7,827 bases of DNA from Oscillospiraceae bacterium (GTDB lineage: Bacteria; Bacillota; Clostridia; Oscillospirales; Ruminococcaceae), in NCBI GenBank assembly GCA_003508605.1, contig DNUB01000186.1, positions 1 to 7,827 on the forward strand, read 5' to 3'. Below are positions 1 through 6,195 of the stretch, in pieces. Made by a program: the position numbers and the translations under genes. Below the pieces are notes generated by a model, which saw only the letters and a program-made list of their open reading frames with translations, was not told the origin of the DNA and searched no databases. The number at the start of each line of letters is the position of its first letter. The first letter of the stretch is position 1.

Positions 1-54
1 TCGGCTCTGCCGTCCGATGTGATCTGCGAGGGGGCGGCAGAGCCGACCCCTCGC
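1..54. repeat. Nested inverted repeats at window edge (possible dispersed intergenic repeat)
   Basis: Two perfect inverted repeats interlock here. Arm pair A is TCGGCTCTGCCG (1-12) with CGGCAGAGCCGA (35-46), 12 bp with a 22-nt loop. Arm pair B is GCGAGGGG (26-33) with CCCCTCGC (47-54), 8 bp, and its loop contains the right arm of pair A. As RNA the two stems should be mutually exclusive, because no linker separates 46 from 47. The stretch is far richer in G and C than the genes beside it. It lies downstream of the minus-strand HTH gene, so it could end that transcript, but any T-tract would be outside the window. A dispersed intergenic repeat is the other main option. Confidence 0.6.
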
Positions 55-92
55 TTTGTCCTGCTTTAAAATAATATTTGCTATTTTTGCTC

Positions 93-539
93 CTAAATCC
101 CGTCAGCCAGCTTTTTGTTGGATTTCAGGTTGAGTTTTTCAATCCATTTTCTTTGTTTCCTATCTGCAATCATTTGGTCTATATTTTTGAGTTGCTGATT
201 GCAAAAATGTTGCTTTGCTTGCTCAATCGGTAGGATTGTATAGAGCAGATTTCCGTTTCTTTTTTCTCCCTGTGAAGTGCAAACTGTAGTTGGTTCGGTT
301 GTTATAAATCCCTTTTCTTCCAACTGTCTTATGTACTTGCTAACAGTATTTCTTGACATTTTAAGTGCTTCACCGATTGTTTTGTAACTTGGGTGGCACT
401 TGAACGTATTACGATTTTCACGGTAGAGCAAGTAGGCGTAAACAGCAATCTCTCCATAGGAAAGATTGAGATAAAATATTTCATTAGGCAGGGGAAAATA
501 ATCTTTAATTGGGTCACGTTTAGAATAATTCTTACTCAA
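93..539 (-). CDS. Winged helix-turn-helix protein, replication-initiator-like, mobile-element type
   Basis: A 148-residue DNA-binding protein. An N-terminal lead with a PLPNEIF motif (residues 16-22) precedes a winged HTH at about residues 28-103. The recognition helix region contains SRNTVSKYIRQLEEKGFIT (62-80). A basic, Lys/Arg-rich tail follows. This layout matches small HTH proteins that sit next to excisionase genes in Firmicutes integrative elements and resemble the N-terminal domain of RepA-type initiators; that assignment is from family memory. The start is TTG (537-539), chosen because GAGG lies 7 nt upstream. That ribosome site overlaps the stop codon of the upstream excisionase-like gene, so the two are probably cotranscribed and translationally coupled. 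Whether it starts replication, regulates transfer genes or only represses cannot be decided here. Confidence 0.8.
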   Translation of the reverse strand: MSKNYSKRDPIKDYFPLPNEIFYLNLSYGEIAVYAYLLYRENRNTFKCHPSYKTIGEALKMSRNTVSKYIRQLEEKGFITTEPTTVCTSQGEKRNGNLLYTILPIEQAKQHFCNQQLKNIDQMIADRKQRKWIEKLNLKSNKKLADGI

Positions 540-548
540 ATATTTTCC

Positions 549-752
549 TCACTTTCCCGTCTTTTCATCTATCCAAAGCTGCAATTTCTCCTTTGGAACA
601 ACCAATCTTGACCCTATACGGATTGCCGGAAAATCCTTCTCGTGCATTAGTTCATAGCTGCTTGAAACGGAAACTCCCAACACTTTTGCCAGTGTTTCGG
701 CATTCAAGAATAATGGCAGCTCTTCAAAATTTGTGTAAGTTGCTTCTTTCAA
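549..752 (-). CDS. Excisionase-family DNA-binding protein (HTH_17/MerR-like)
   Basis: A 67-residue protein made of one small winged HTH. LFLNAETLAKVLGVS (residues 14-28) forms the first helices. A wing with IRIGSRLVVPKEKLQLWI (44-61) follows, which is the characteristic ending of the excisionase/MerR-like family. Such proteins bend DNA at attachment sites to steer integrase towards excision, or act as small regulators. The frame stays open upstream to 848, but I place the start at TTG (750-752) because GGAGG (761-765 on the complement) lies 8 nt before it and no better start follows. The stop is 9 nt before the next gene, inside that gene's ribosome site. No integrase is visible, so an excision role is inferred from family and context only. 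Confidence 0.8.
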   Translation of the reverse strand: MKEATYTNFEELPLFLNAETLAKVLGVSVSSSYELMHEKDFPAIRIGSRLVVPKEKLQLWIDEKTGK

Positions 753-780
753 ATTTTTAACCTCCGTCAGTTTTTTGCAC

Positions 781-801
781 CAAACAAATTTTATCTGTTT
801 G
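781..801. promoter_or_regulatory. Possible operator: CAAACA-N9-TGTTTG
   Basis: A perfect 6-bp inverted repeat (781-786 and 796-801, centre-to-centre 15 bp) lies in the divergent gap between the excisionase-like gene and the zinc-ribbon gene, just upstream of the excisionase ribosome site. Its spacing would suit a dimeric HTH protein. In such AT-rich DNA a 6-bp repeat can arise by chance, so this is weak. Confidence 0.25.
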
Positions 802-834
802 TTTTTAGTGATGTGCTTTATTTTTGCAGACCGC

Positions 835-863
835 TTGTAAAAAATCAATAGATATGTTACAAT
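835..863 (+). promoter_or_regulatory. Sigma-A promoter, extended -10, for the zinc-ribbon gene
   Basis: TTGTAA (835-840) and TACAAT (858-863) are separated by exactly 17 bp, and the -10 box is preceded by TG one base away (855-856), an extended -10. Transcription should start near 870, leaving a leader of about 60 nt before the start codon at 929. Because the promoter lies at 835-863, the open frame upstream of 929 is not expected to be translated. Confidence 0.75.
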
Positions 864-917
864 TAAAGCAAACTCTCTACTCCTTAATTTGTGTTATCTA
901 TTTTTTTAAAAATTTTC

Positions 918-922
918 GGAGG
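918..922 (+). promoter_or_regulatory. Ribosome binding site deciding the start at 929
   Basis: GGAGG (918-922) is followed by two tandem ATG codons, at 926 and 929. The spacing is 3 nt to the first and 6 nt to the second, so the second ATG is preferred. The choice changes the protein by one methionine only, but it rules out the longer reading that starts at 824. Confidence 0.75.
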
Positions 923-928
923 ACTATG

Positions 929-2113
929 ATGTTCAATTTTAAGGCATATTTTTGGAACAGTGACGTTTACATAAACGAAAAATACAGATTTGATTCCAAT
1001 GAAATTCTGACTGCATATTTAAACGACAGCCAATGGAAATACCTTGACAGCGACGATTATATTTATCGTTTGAAGTCTTTAAAACAGCGGTTAATTGTAT
1101 CACCCGACATGGATTATCAGTTTTACAAAAATTACAACAGCACCGTATACAAAACTATGAATTTGCTTGATTACCTCAACGATATAATAAAAAAACTACC
1201 GCCATACAATAAGCTTTTTGACAATTCAATCATTAAGCTTGACGATATTTTGAATGATTTCAGATACTTTTTTGAGGACGGAATGGATTATGACGATTAC
1301 ACTTACGCTCAGTTTAATGAGGACACGGTGAACGAATACGGTATGGGAGAAAAAGATGATATAGGCAACTATTCTATGCGGCTGTATAAATTTCAGCTTT
1401 TCCCTCCTGAGCAAATTGACATGGAAGATGATGATATTAGGCATTTGCTACTCAATTTAAACAAAACTGTTTCTGGATTTATTGATATGTATATTGGCTT
1501 TGTAAAAGCACTTATACAGGTTCATCAGGTCTATGAGCCGTTTTTGATAAACTATTTTCATCAGAAGGATTCCTTTCCTACAGCAGGTGAAGCCGCAGCA
1601 CATTTTGAGAATTTCAACAATGCCAATTCCAAGAATTTCAGAAAGATAAAATGCAAAATGGAGGCATTCGGATATAGGGTGTTGAAGGGCGAAAGCGGTG
1701 AGTTGATTTTGTGTGAGGAGATCAGGTTTAACGATTTGGGATCATTTTTGTACTATGATTTTTTCAATGGTATCAAGCAAAACTTCGTTCCAAATAGGTG
1801 TCACAACTGCGGAAAATACTTTTTAATCAGAGGCAAATGGTACTACACATACTGCGACAAACCTCTTGCTAACGAGCCCGACAAGACCTGCCGAGATGTC
1901 GGTTCCAAGCGGAGTTACGACAAGAAATGCAAAACCGATCCTGTGTGGCAAACCTATAATCGGGCATACAAGGCGCACTATGCACGTTGTATGAAAAAGA
2001 AAATGACTATCTCCGAGTTTGAGGAGTGGTCAAGGTTTGCTTCGGATATTAGGGATAAGGCGTTGGCGGGGGAGATTGAATTTGAAAAATATTATACGGA
2101 CATAAGGAAGTAA
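929..2113 (+). CDS. DUF6076-like protein with C-terminal four-cysteine zinc ribbon
   Basis: A soluble protein of 394 residues, with no signal peptide or membrane segment seen. The N-terminal two thirds are rich in Tyr, Asp and Asn and have no motif I can name; they contain an acidic stretch with many DD and DDY groups (roughly residues 105-175). The C-terminal part holds C291-x2-C294-x14-C309-x11-C321, a likely zinc ribbon. A basic, aromatic tail follows with extra cysteines at 334 and 354 and the pattern YNRAYKAHYARC. From memory this tail resembles the DUF6076 family of Firmicutes islands, whose function is unknown; I could not check this. It has its own promoter, is divergent from the excisionase-like gene and convergent with res, sharing a terminator. 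A nucleic-acid-binding role is inferred from the zinc ribbon and basic tail. GC is about one third in sampled lines, lower than in res. Confidence 0.75.
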   Translation: MFNFKAYFWNSDVYINEKYRFDSNEILTAYLNDSQWKYLDSDDYIYRLKSLKQRLIVSPDMDYQFYKNYNSTVYKTMNLLDYLNDIIKKLPPYNKLFDNSIIKLDDILNDFRYFFEDGMDYDDYTYAQFNEDTVNEYGMGEKDDIGNYSMRLYKFQLFPPEQIDMEDDDIRHLLLNLNKTVSGFIDMYIGFVKALIQVHQVYEPFLINYFHQKDSFPTAGEAAAHFENFNNANSKNFRKIKCKMEAFGYRVLKGESGELILCEEIRFNDLGSFLYYDFFNGIKQNFVPNRCHNCGKYFLIRGKWYYTYCDKPLANEPDKTCRDVGSKRSYDKKCKTDPVWQTYNRAYKAHYARCMKKKMTISEFEEWSRFASDIRDKALAGEIEFEKYYTDIRK

Positions 2114-2154
2114 AAGCAACGGGGTGGTATTTCGCCACCTTGTCAAGCGAAAAA

Positions 2155-2189
2155 AGCTGAGACGGCGTTTTGCCACCTCAGCTATTTTC
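2155..2189. terminator. Bidirectional intrinsic terminator between the convergent zinc-ribbon gene and res
   Basis: AGCTGAG (2155-2161) pairs with CTCAGCT (2177-2183). Inside, GGC (2164-2166) pairs with GCC (2172-2174) around a GTTTT loop, with a two-base mismatch between the stems. On the plus strand the hairpin is followed by ATTTTCTT. On the minus strand it is followed by six T (complement of 2150-2155), the better tract, and serves res. A smaller hairpin, GGTGG (2123-2127) with CCACC (2135-2139), lies just before it. Apart from these, the 149-bp gap from 2114 to 2262 shows nothing else. Confidence 0.8.
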
Positions 2190-2262
2190 TTCCTATTCTT
2201 TGTTTAATGCCGCGCAATTTTTGAACATAGAAAACAATTCAATTTAACATGAAAATCACCAT

Positions 2263-5200
2263 TCACATCTTCACCTTAAACTCCTTCCAATCCCTCGCAA
2301 CATACATCTCAACCCCATTGTCAAGTGCTTTGAAATGCTGTTTGCCGCAGTGTATTTTAAGCTGCTCCTTAGTCCGCAAATCGTAAAAATCGGTACTGCC
2401 CTTTGTTTCCAATATAAAATAAAGCTTTTCCTCACCGTTCTTTGTCATATAAACAGCCCAGTCGGGATTATATGTTCCTATCGGCGTATCGATTTTAAAC
2501 CGATCGGGGATTTTAAAGAACATCTTTACATCGGGATCGTTATCCAAAGCCACTGCAAAGGGACGCTCAACGGAGCTGCTGTCATAGACGATATAGTCAT
2601 ATATGCTGCGTTGGACTTTTACGGCGTTGCGGTCAAGGTTCGCTATAATTTCCTCGGTATCAAATATCTCCTGAGCGTAATATTCCTGCCCGTCCAATTT
2701 AATATAACCGATTCCGTCAATAGCAAGGGAATGACGATTATTTTTAATGATTTCCGTTGCCTTTTCCATAAAGGCTTGGGGATTATTCAAAAAATCATTC
2801 AGCCGTCCGCTACGTGTCAAAATCCGATTTACCGTCGACGGCGTCAGGAGAGTTTCATCGCTGATAGCGGTGATTAGGTCGGGCAATTCACAATAGGAGT
2901 TTTCAATATCCGTTGTCCGCATTTCTCTCTCGGTATGTGAAATACCTGCGTTTTCAATATGAATATCCGCCGTTTGCAGAATAAGTCTTGCTTTGGGAAT
3001 TGGGGGCATATCCCGCAAATCCTTGACGGAGTTTTCAATCAGCTTTTCCGTGTTAATTGAAACCCGATAAGCCGTCTTTTGCTTTATCTTATTCCACAGC
3101 TCCATAAATTCGGGGGAAACCATAACCTGCTTATTAATGCGCACTATAACATCTTGGGAAGCGTCACGCACGGGCGGTTTGCGGTCGGCGTTGGTAATTA
3201 TTGCCTCAAATCTGCTTCTTGCCGCTTCGTATTTCTTCGGCAAGTCAAGCGTTCCGCTTTTGAGAGCGTTTTTCATAGTATCCTTCATTTTGCCCGAGTC
3301 GGTAATGTAGCCTTTTTTCTCGAAATGCTCCATTAACTCCCGTGCGTCCTCATAGGTGACCTCTTTTTCTTCGATTACAGTTTCGGTATACGAAATGGAG
3401 GACAGCTTTTCCACGGTAACGGGTTCTTCCGTTTTACTCTGCTCTAATACCTCCCGCACTTTCGGAAGTATTGGCTTAAGCTCCTCTGCAAGCCGATGGC
3501 TGTTTTCTTCAATGACTTTGCACAAATCTTCGGCAGAAGGTTTGTTTTCGGAATCGGGAACAGCCGCCATATCTATAAGCTGCTTAGCCTGTTCAGGCGT
3601 TACCGTCCGTTCAACCTCATGTTTGTCCTCATAAACCATTCCCGCAAACAGGTCAAGTTGCAATACCCCGAATTTTACTCCTGTCTCGTCCTCAATCTCT
3701 CTCTGAAGAGTATCGGCAAATTCGGCAAAGCCTTCGTTAGCCATAACGTGCAGTATATTGATGTTTTTATCTTCAATACGTTCACCGTTTTGATCTACGC
3801 AAAGCCGCAATCCTCGTCCAACCTTTTGGCGGCAGGTGAATGTTGATTTCTGATCGATAAGGGTACAAACCTGAAATACGTTTGGATTGTCCCAGCCTTC
3901 TTTTAAAGCGGAGTGAGAAAATATAAACCTTAGCGGACACTCAAAGCTTAAAAGCCATTCCTTGTCCCGCATAATGGTATTATAGGTGTCATCGTCCGCC
4001 TGTGTGTCGCCTTTTGTGTCCTTCAAGCGCCCCTTTTTATCCTGTGAAAAATATCCGTTGTGTATTTTTGAAATGTCGGAGGAAAAACGTTCTCTTATCG
4101 ACTCATATTTTGGCTTTGAAATAAGCTCCGAGTAACATTCCTCAAACATTTTTGCGTAAATCCCTTGTGTTCCGTCTTCGTGACGGTATTTATCCACCTT
4201 GTCAATGAAAAACAGCGACAGCACCTTAATCCCTTTGTCGGTATATCTTAATTCCTTGTCTAAATGTGCTTCAACAGTGCGCTTTATTTGCGCCCGTTTG
4301 ACAATGTTTTCGTCAACGTCGCCGATAGCCTTGCCCAATGCCGCTTCCTCGGTGTTGCCGAATTCGATATGCTCATAACCGGCAGTACAGTCTATTCCCG
4401 CAATTGAATAACCCTCGTAAAGCTCACGTTCTCCCGAAAGCAGAAAAAGATCGTCTCCCGGCTTTACCGTAACCGTTTTTCGTGAAACAGTGCCGCTTTT
4501 ACTCTTAACATCAATTTCAAGCTTAGCACGAAACCCCTTGTCGTTGGAAACGGACAGCAGCTTTACATAAGGCTGATTAAACCCGCCCGATACCTGATTT
4601 GAGGAAACGGAAATCTGCTTAACAAGTCCCATTTGATAGGCGTCAACAGGCGTTAGTCTGTAAAGAAGATTTATTTTTTCTCTGTGGGTAGCCGAATAGC
4701 GCAGAACGCACAAAGGATTCAAGGAAGCGATAGCCTCTTTGGCTTTTGGGGTATTGTCAACGCTTTGCGGCTCGTCTATGATGACGATAGGGTGAGTGTC
4801 CTGTATATACCGCATAGCTGTTTCTCCGTTCAGCTTGTCCTGCGCCTGATTTATAATGTTTTCCGCCTTTTTAAAAGCGTCAATATTGATTATCATAATC
4901 TCGATATTTGCGCTTGAAGCAAACTGCCTTACATCGGACAGTCTTGCGGAATTGTAGATAAAATAGCGGCAGGGAACATTGTCATACTGTAAACCAAAAT
5001 GCTCTCTTGTAATCTCAAAGGATTTGTAAACGCCCTCTCGGATAGCCACGGAGGGTACTACGACAATGAATTTGGTAAATCCGTACCTGCGGTTCAGCTC
5101 AAATATGGTTTTGGTATAAACATAGGTTTTACCCGTGCCTGTTTCCATTTCTATGCAGAACTGCATATCGGAAGCGTTTTTTGTCATAGGCAGTCTGCTT

Positions 5201-5406
5201 CGTTTCTGAACGCTGTGCATATTGTGGGTGATCGTCTTTTCGTCTATGTACAGTGCGTTTCCGATTCCAAGGTCGTTCAGCAGAGTTAACTGTTTTTCTT
5301 CGATCACCGAAAAAGTGCTGCGGGTTTTTTCCTGTCCCGTAAACAAATCGGCAACGGCGTTTACCGCTTGGGTCTGGAAGTCTTGATTTTTGAATTTAAG
5401 CTTCAC
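2263..5406 (-). CDS. res: Type III restriction enzyme, Res subunit (DEAD-like ATPase plus PD-ExK nuclease)
   Basis: A 1047-residue subunit that, with Mod, translocates along DNA using ATP and cuts beside an unmethylated site. Motifs appear in the expected order: Walker A METGTGKT (87-94), Walker B IIDEPQ (209-214), YSATH (237-241), motif V ALKEGWDNPNVFQVC (500-514) and motif VI RQKVGRGLRL (526-535). The C-terminal nuclease shows GTYNPDW with D982, then ETK at 1000-1002, the PD-D/ExK core, preceded by the family's ERPFAVALDND block (from 947). All key residues are present and the length is normal (EcoP15I Res is somewhat shorter), so it looks active. The start is GTG (5404-5406), with GGGAG 10 nt upstream. 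mod lies upstream on the same strand, but 786 nt and an opposite toxin-antitoxin pair separate them. GC is about 50% in sampled lines, unlike the genes to the left. No frameshift is seen. Confidence 0.95.
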   Translation of the reverse strand: MKLKFKNQDFQTQAVNAVADLFTGQEKTRSTFSVIEEKQLTLLNDLGIGNALYIDEKTITHNMHSVQKRSRLPMTKNASDMQFCIEMETGTGKTYVYTKTIFELNRRYGFTKFIVVVPSVAIREGVYKSFEITREHFGLQYDNVPCRYFIYNSARLSDVRQFASSANIEIMIINIDAFKKAENIINQAQDKLNGETAMRYIQDTHPIVIIDEPQSVDNTPKAKEAIASLNPLCVLRYSATHREKINLLYRLTPVDAYQMGLVKQISVSSNQVSGGFNQPYVKLLSVSNDKGFRAKLEIDVKSKSGTVSRKTVTVKPGDDLFLLSGERELYEGYSIAGIDCTAGYEHIEFGNTEEAALGKAIGDVDENIVKRAQIKRTVEAHLDKELRYTDKGIKVLSLFFIDKVDKYRHEDGTQGIYAKMFEECYSELISKPKYESIRERFSSDISKIHNGYFSQDKKGRLKDTKGDTQADDDTYNTIMRDKEWLLSFECPLRFIFSHSALKEGWDNPNVFQVCTLIDQKSTFTCRQKVGRGLRLCVDQNGERIEDKNINILHVMANEGFAEFADTLQREIEDETGVKFGVLQLDLFAGMVYEDKHEVERTVTPEQAKQLIDMAAVPDSENKPSAEDLCKVIEENSHRLAEELKPILPKVREVLEQSKTEEPVTVEKLSSISYTETVIEEKEVTYEDARELMEHFEKKGYITDSGKMKDTMKNALKSGTLDLPKKYEAARSRFEAIITNADRKPPVRDASQDVIVRINKQVMVSPEFMELWNKIKQKTAYRVSINTEKLIENSVKDLRDMPPIPKARLILQTADIHIENAGISHTEREMRTTDIENSYCELPDLITAISDETLLTPSTVNRILTRSGRLNDFLNNPQAFMEKATEIIKNNRHSLAIDGIGYIKLDGQEYYAQEIFDTEEIIANLDRNAVKVQRSIYDYIVYDSSSVERPFAVALDNDPDVKMFFKIPDRFKIDTPIGTYNPDWAVYMTKNGEEKLYFILETKGSTDFYDLRTKEQLKIHCGKQHFKALDNGVEMYVARDWKEFKVKM

Positions 5407-5443
5407 TTGTGAGAAACTCCCTTCTATTAAAAAATGCCGGCTC

Positions 5444-5472
5444 TTGACGAAATTACTTAATTATAGTATAAT
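5444..5472 (+). promoter_or_regulatory. Near-consensus sigma-A promoter of the toxin-antitoxin operon
   Basis: TTGACG (5444-5449) and a perfect TATAAT (5467-5472) are separated by 17 bp, which predicts a strong promoter with a start near 5479 and a leader of about 34 nt. The ribosome site AGGAGG (5500-5505) then precedes the antitoxin ATG by 7 nt. Such strength is usual for autoregulated type II toxin-antitoxin operons. Confidence 0.85.
5460..5472. promoter_or_regulatory. 13-bp palindrome over the -10 box, candidate antitoxin operator
   Basis: ATTATA-G-TATAAT is a perfect palindrome around one central base and covers the whole -10 box of the toxin-antitoxin promoter. Its symmetry puts a TATAAT on the minus strand as well (5465-5460), pointing at res, though no good -35 box is found for that direction. 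A second short palindrome, GTATAC (5487-5492), lies downstream. Phd/YefM antitoxins commonly repress their own promoter through palindromes near the -10, so an operator role is plausible but not shown. Confidence 0.45.
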
Positions 5473-5512
5473 AAAGTTACGGAAATGTATACTTATTTTA
5501 GGAGGTGTTTTT

Positions 5513-5728
5513 ATGTCTGTCACTACAGCCGAATTGCAGATGAACCTTAGTAAATATTTACAGCTTGCCGCAACAGAAGATGTTTTCATAACCGAAAACG
5601 GCAAGGTTATTGCAAAAATCTCAAATCCAAATATCGACAAAAGAGCGATTGTAGATTCGCTGGTCGGCATTATTCCTGCTGACATTACACTTGAAGAAGC
5701 AAGAGACGAGAGGCTGAGTAAAATATGA
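5513..5728 (+). CDS. Phd/YefM-family type II antitoxin
   Basis: A 71-residue antitoxin. The N-terminal part, SVTTAELQMNLSKYLQLA (residues 2-19) followed by VFITENGKVIAKISN, is the typical Phd/YefM DNA-binding and dimerisation fold. The acidic C-terminal tail, ADITLEEARDERL, is the likely toxin-binding and degradable segment. The ATG at 5513 is chosen because AGGAGG lies 7 nt upstream and the promoter lies at 5444-5472; the open frame beginning at 5390 would run through the promoter. Its stop overlaps the toxin start as ATGA. It should bind and neutralise the PIN toxin and repress its own promoter. res starts only 106 bp away in the opposite direction, so antitoxin bound here might also affect res. 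Confidence 0.88.
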   Translation: MSVTTAELQMNLSKYLQLAATEDVFITENGKVIAKISNPNIDKRAIVDSLVGIIPADITLEEARDERLSKI

Positions 5729-6147
5729 AAGCTGTCCTTGATACATGTATTGTGCTTGATGTACTTCAACAACGAGAACCTTTTTTCAATAACTCGCTCA
5801 GTGTTATGCATGCTGTCTCAGAGAGAGGTTGTATCGGCTTTCTCACTGCGAAATCCATAACGGATATTTATTACCTTATTCGCCGCAGTTTGCATAACGA
5901 CACAGCTGCTCGTGATAAAATTCGTGACCTGTATATGGTTTTTACGGTAGCTGACACTCTTTCCGCTGACTGCGAATTTGCCCTCTATTCCGAAACCGGA
6001 GATTATGAAGATGCGGTAATGATTGAAACGGCAAAACGGATTGGAGCGGATTGCATTGTTACACGAAATCAAAAGGACTACACAAAAAGTAAGATTCCCG
6101 TATACTCTCCGAAAGAATTTCTTGCATTATTGGCTTCAAAATCATAA
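5725..6147 (+). CDS. PIN-domain toxin (VapC-like ribonuclease, PIN_3 type)
   Basis: A 140-residue PIN domain covering the whole protein, expected to be a Mg2+/Mn2+-dependent ribonuclease that blocks growth when the antitoxin is lost. Acidic residues fit the family: D6 in VLDTCIVLDVL, D47 in ITDIYYL, D96 in DYEDAV, and the CIVTRNQKDY block (110-119) with N115 and D118. The ending, IPVYSPKEFLALL, matches the PIN_3 pattern. Two positions are off the commonest form: Cys8 stands where Asn or Ser usually follows DT, and D47 replaces the common Glu; the latter occurs in relatives as I remember them. Its ATG overlaps the antitoxin stop (ATGA), so translation is coupled, and the nearest ribosome-like GAGAGG is a poor 11 nt away. 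It is convergent with mod. Confidence 0.88.
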   Translation: MKAVLDTCIVLDVLQQREPFFNNSLSVMHAVSERGCIGFLTAKSITDIYYLIRRSLHNDTAARDKIRDLYMVFTVADTLSADCEFALYSETGDYEDAVMIETAKRIGADCIVTRNQKDYTKSKIPVYSPKEFLALLASKS

Positions 6148-6162
6148 AATTTAATCTTTCAC

Positions 6163-6195
6163 ATGTGCCGAGCCGATTGGTTCGGCACATTTTTA
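6163..6195 (+). terminator. Intrinsic terminator of the toxin-antitoxin operon
   Basis: ATGTGCCGA (6163-6171) pairs with TCGGCACAT (6182-6190). The stem extends inward through a G-T pair and two C-G pairs to a GATT tetraloop, giving about 12 bp, followed by five T (6190-6194). The T-tract overlaps the stop codon of the convergent mod gene (6193-6195). On the minus strand the same hairpin lies 2 nt after the mod stop but is followed by GTGAAAG, so it should end mod transcripts poorly. Confidence 0.85.

Noticed and set aside
1..54. CRISPR repeat or H-type pseudoknot
   Set aside because: There is only one copy, with no spacer periodicity. A true pseudoknot would need a linker between 46 and 47 to cross a 12-bp stem, and there is none.
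753..848. Longer reading of the excisionase-like protein upstream of TTG 752
   Set aside because: The added 32 residues match no family feature, and GGAGG 8 nt before the TTG at 750-752 fits well.
824..928. N-terminal extension of the zinc-ribbon protein starting at ATG 824
   Set aside because: It runs through the promoter at 835-863, has no ribosome site, and a GGAGG just before 926/929 marks a better start.
2335..2877. Plus-strand open frame of 180 residues inside res
   Set aside because: It lies antisense to the conserved res C-terminal half, shows no recognisable motif or ribosome site, and is a frame shadow.
5390..5512. Longer antitoxin reading starting at 5390
   Set aside because: It would cover the start of res and the near-consensus promoter; ATG 5513 has an ideal AGGAGG.
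5407..6195. Transposon-borne insertion of the toxin-antitoxin pair
   Set aside because: I found no terminal inverted repeats, transposase or flanking direct repeats on either side of the pair.
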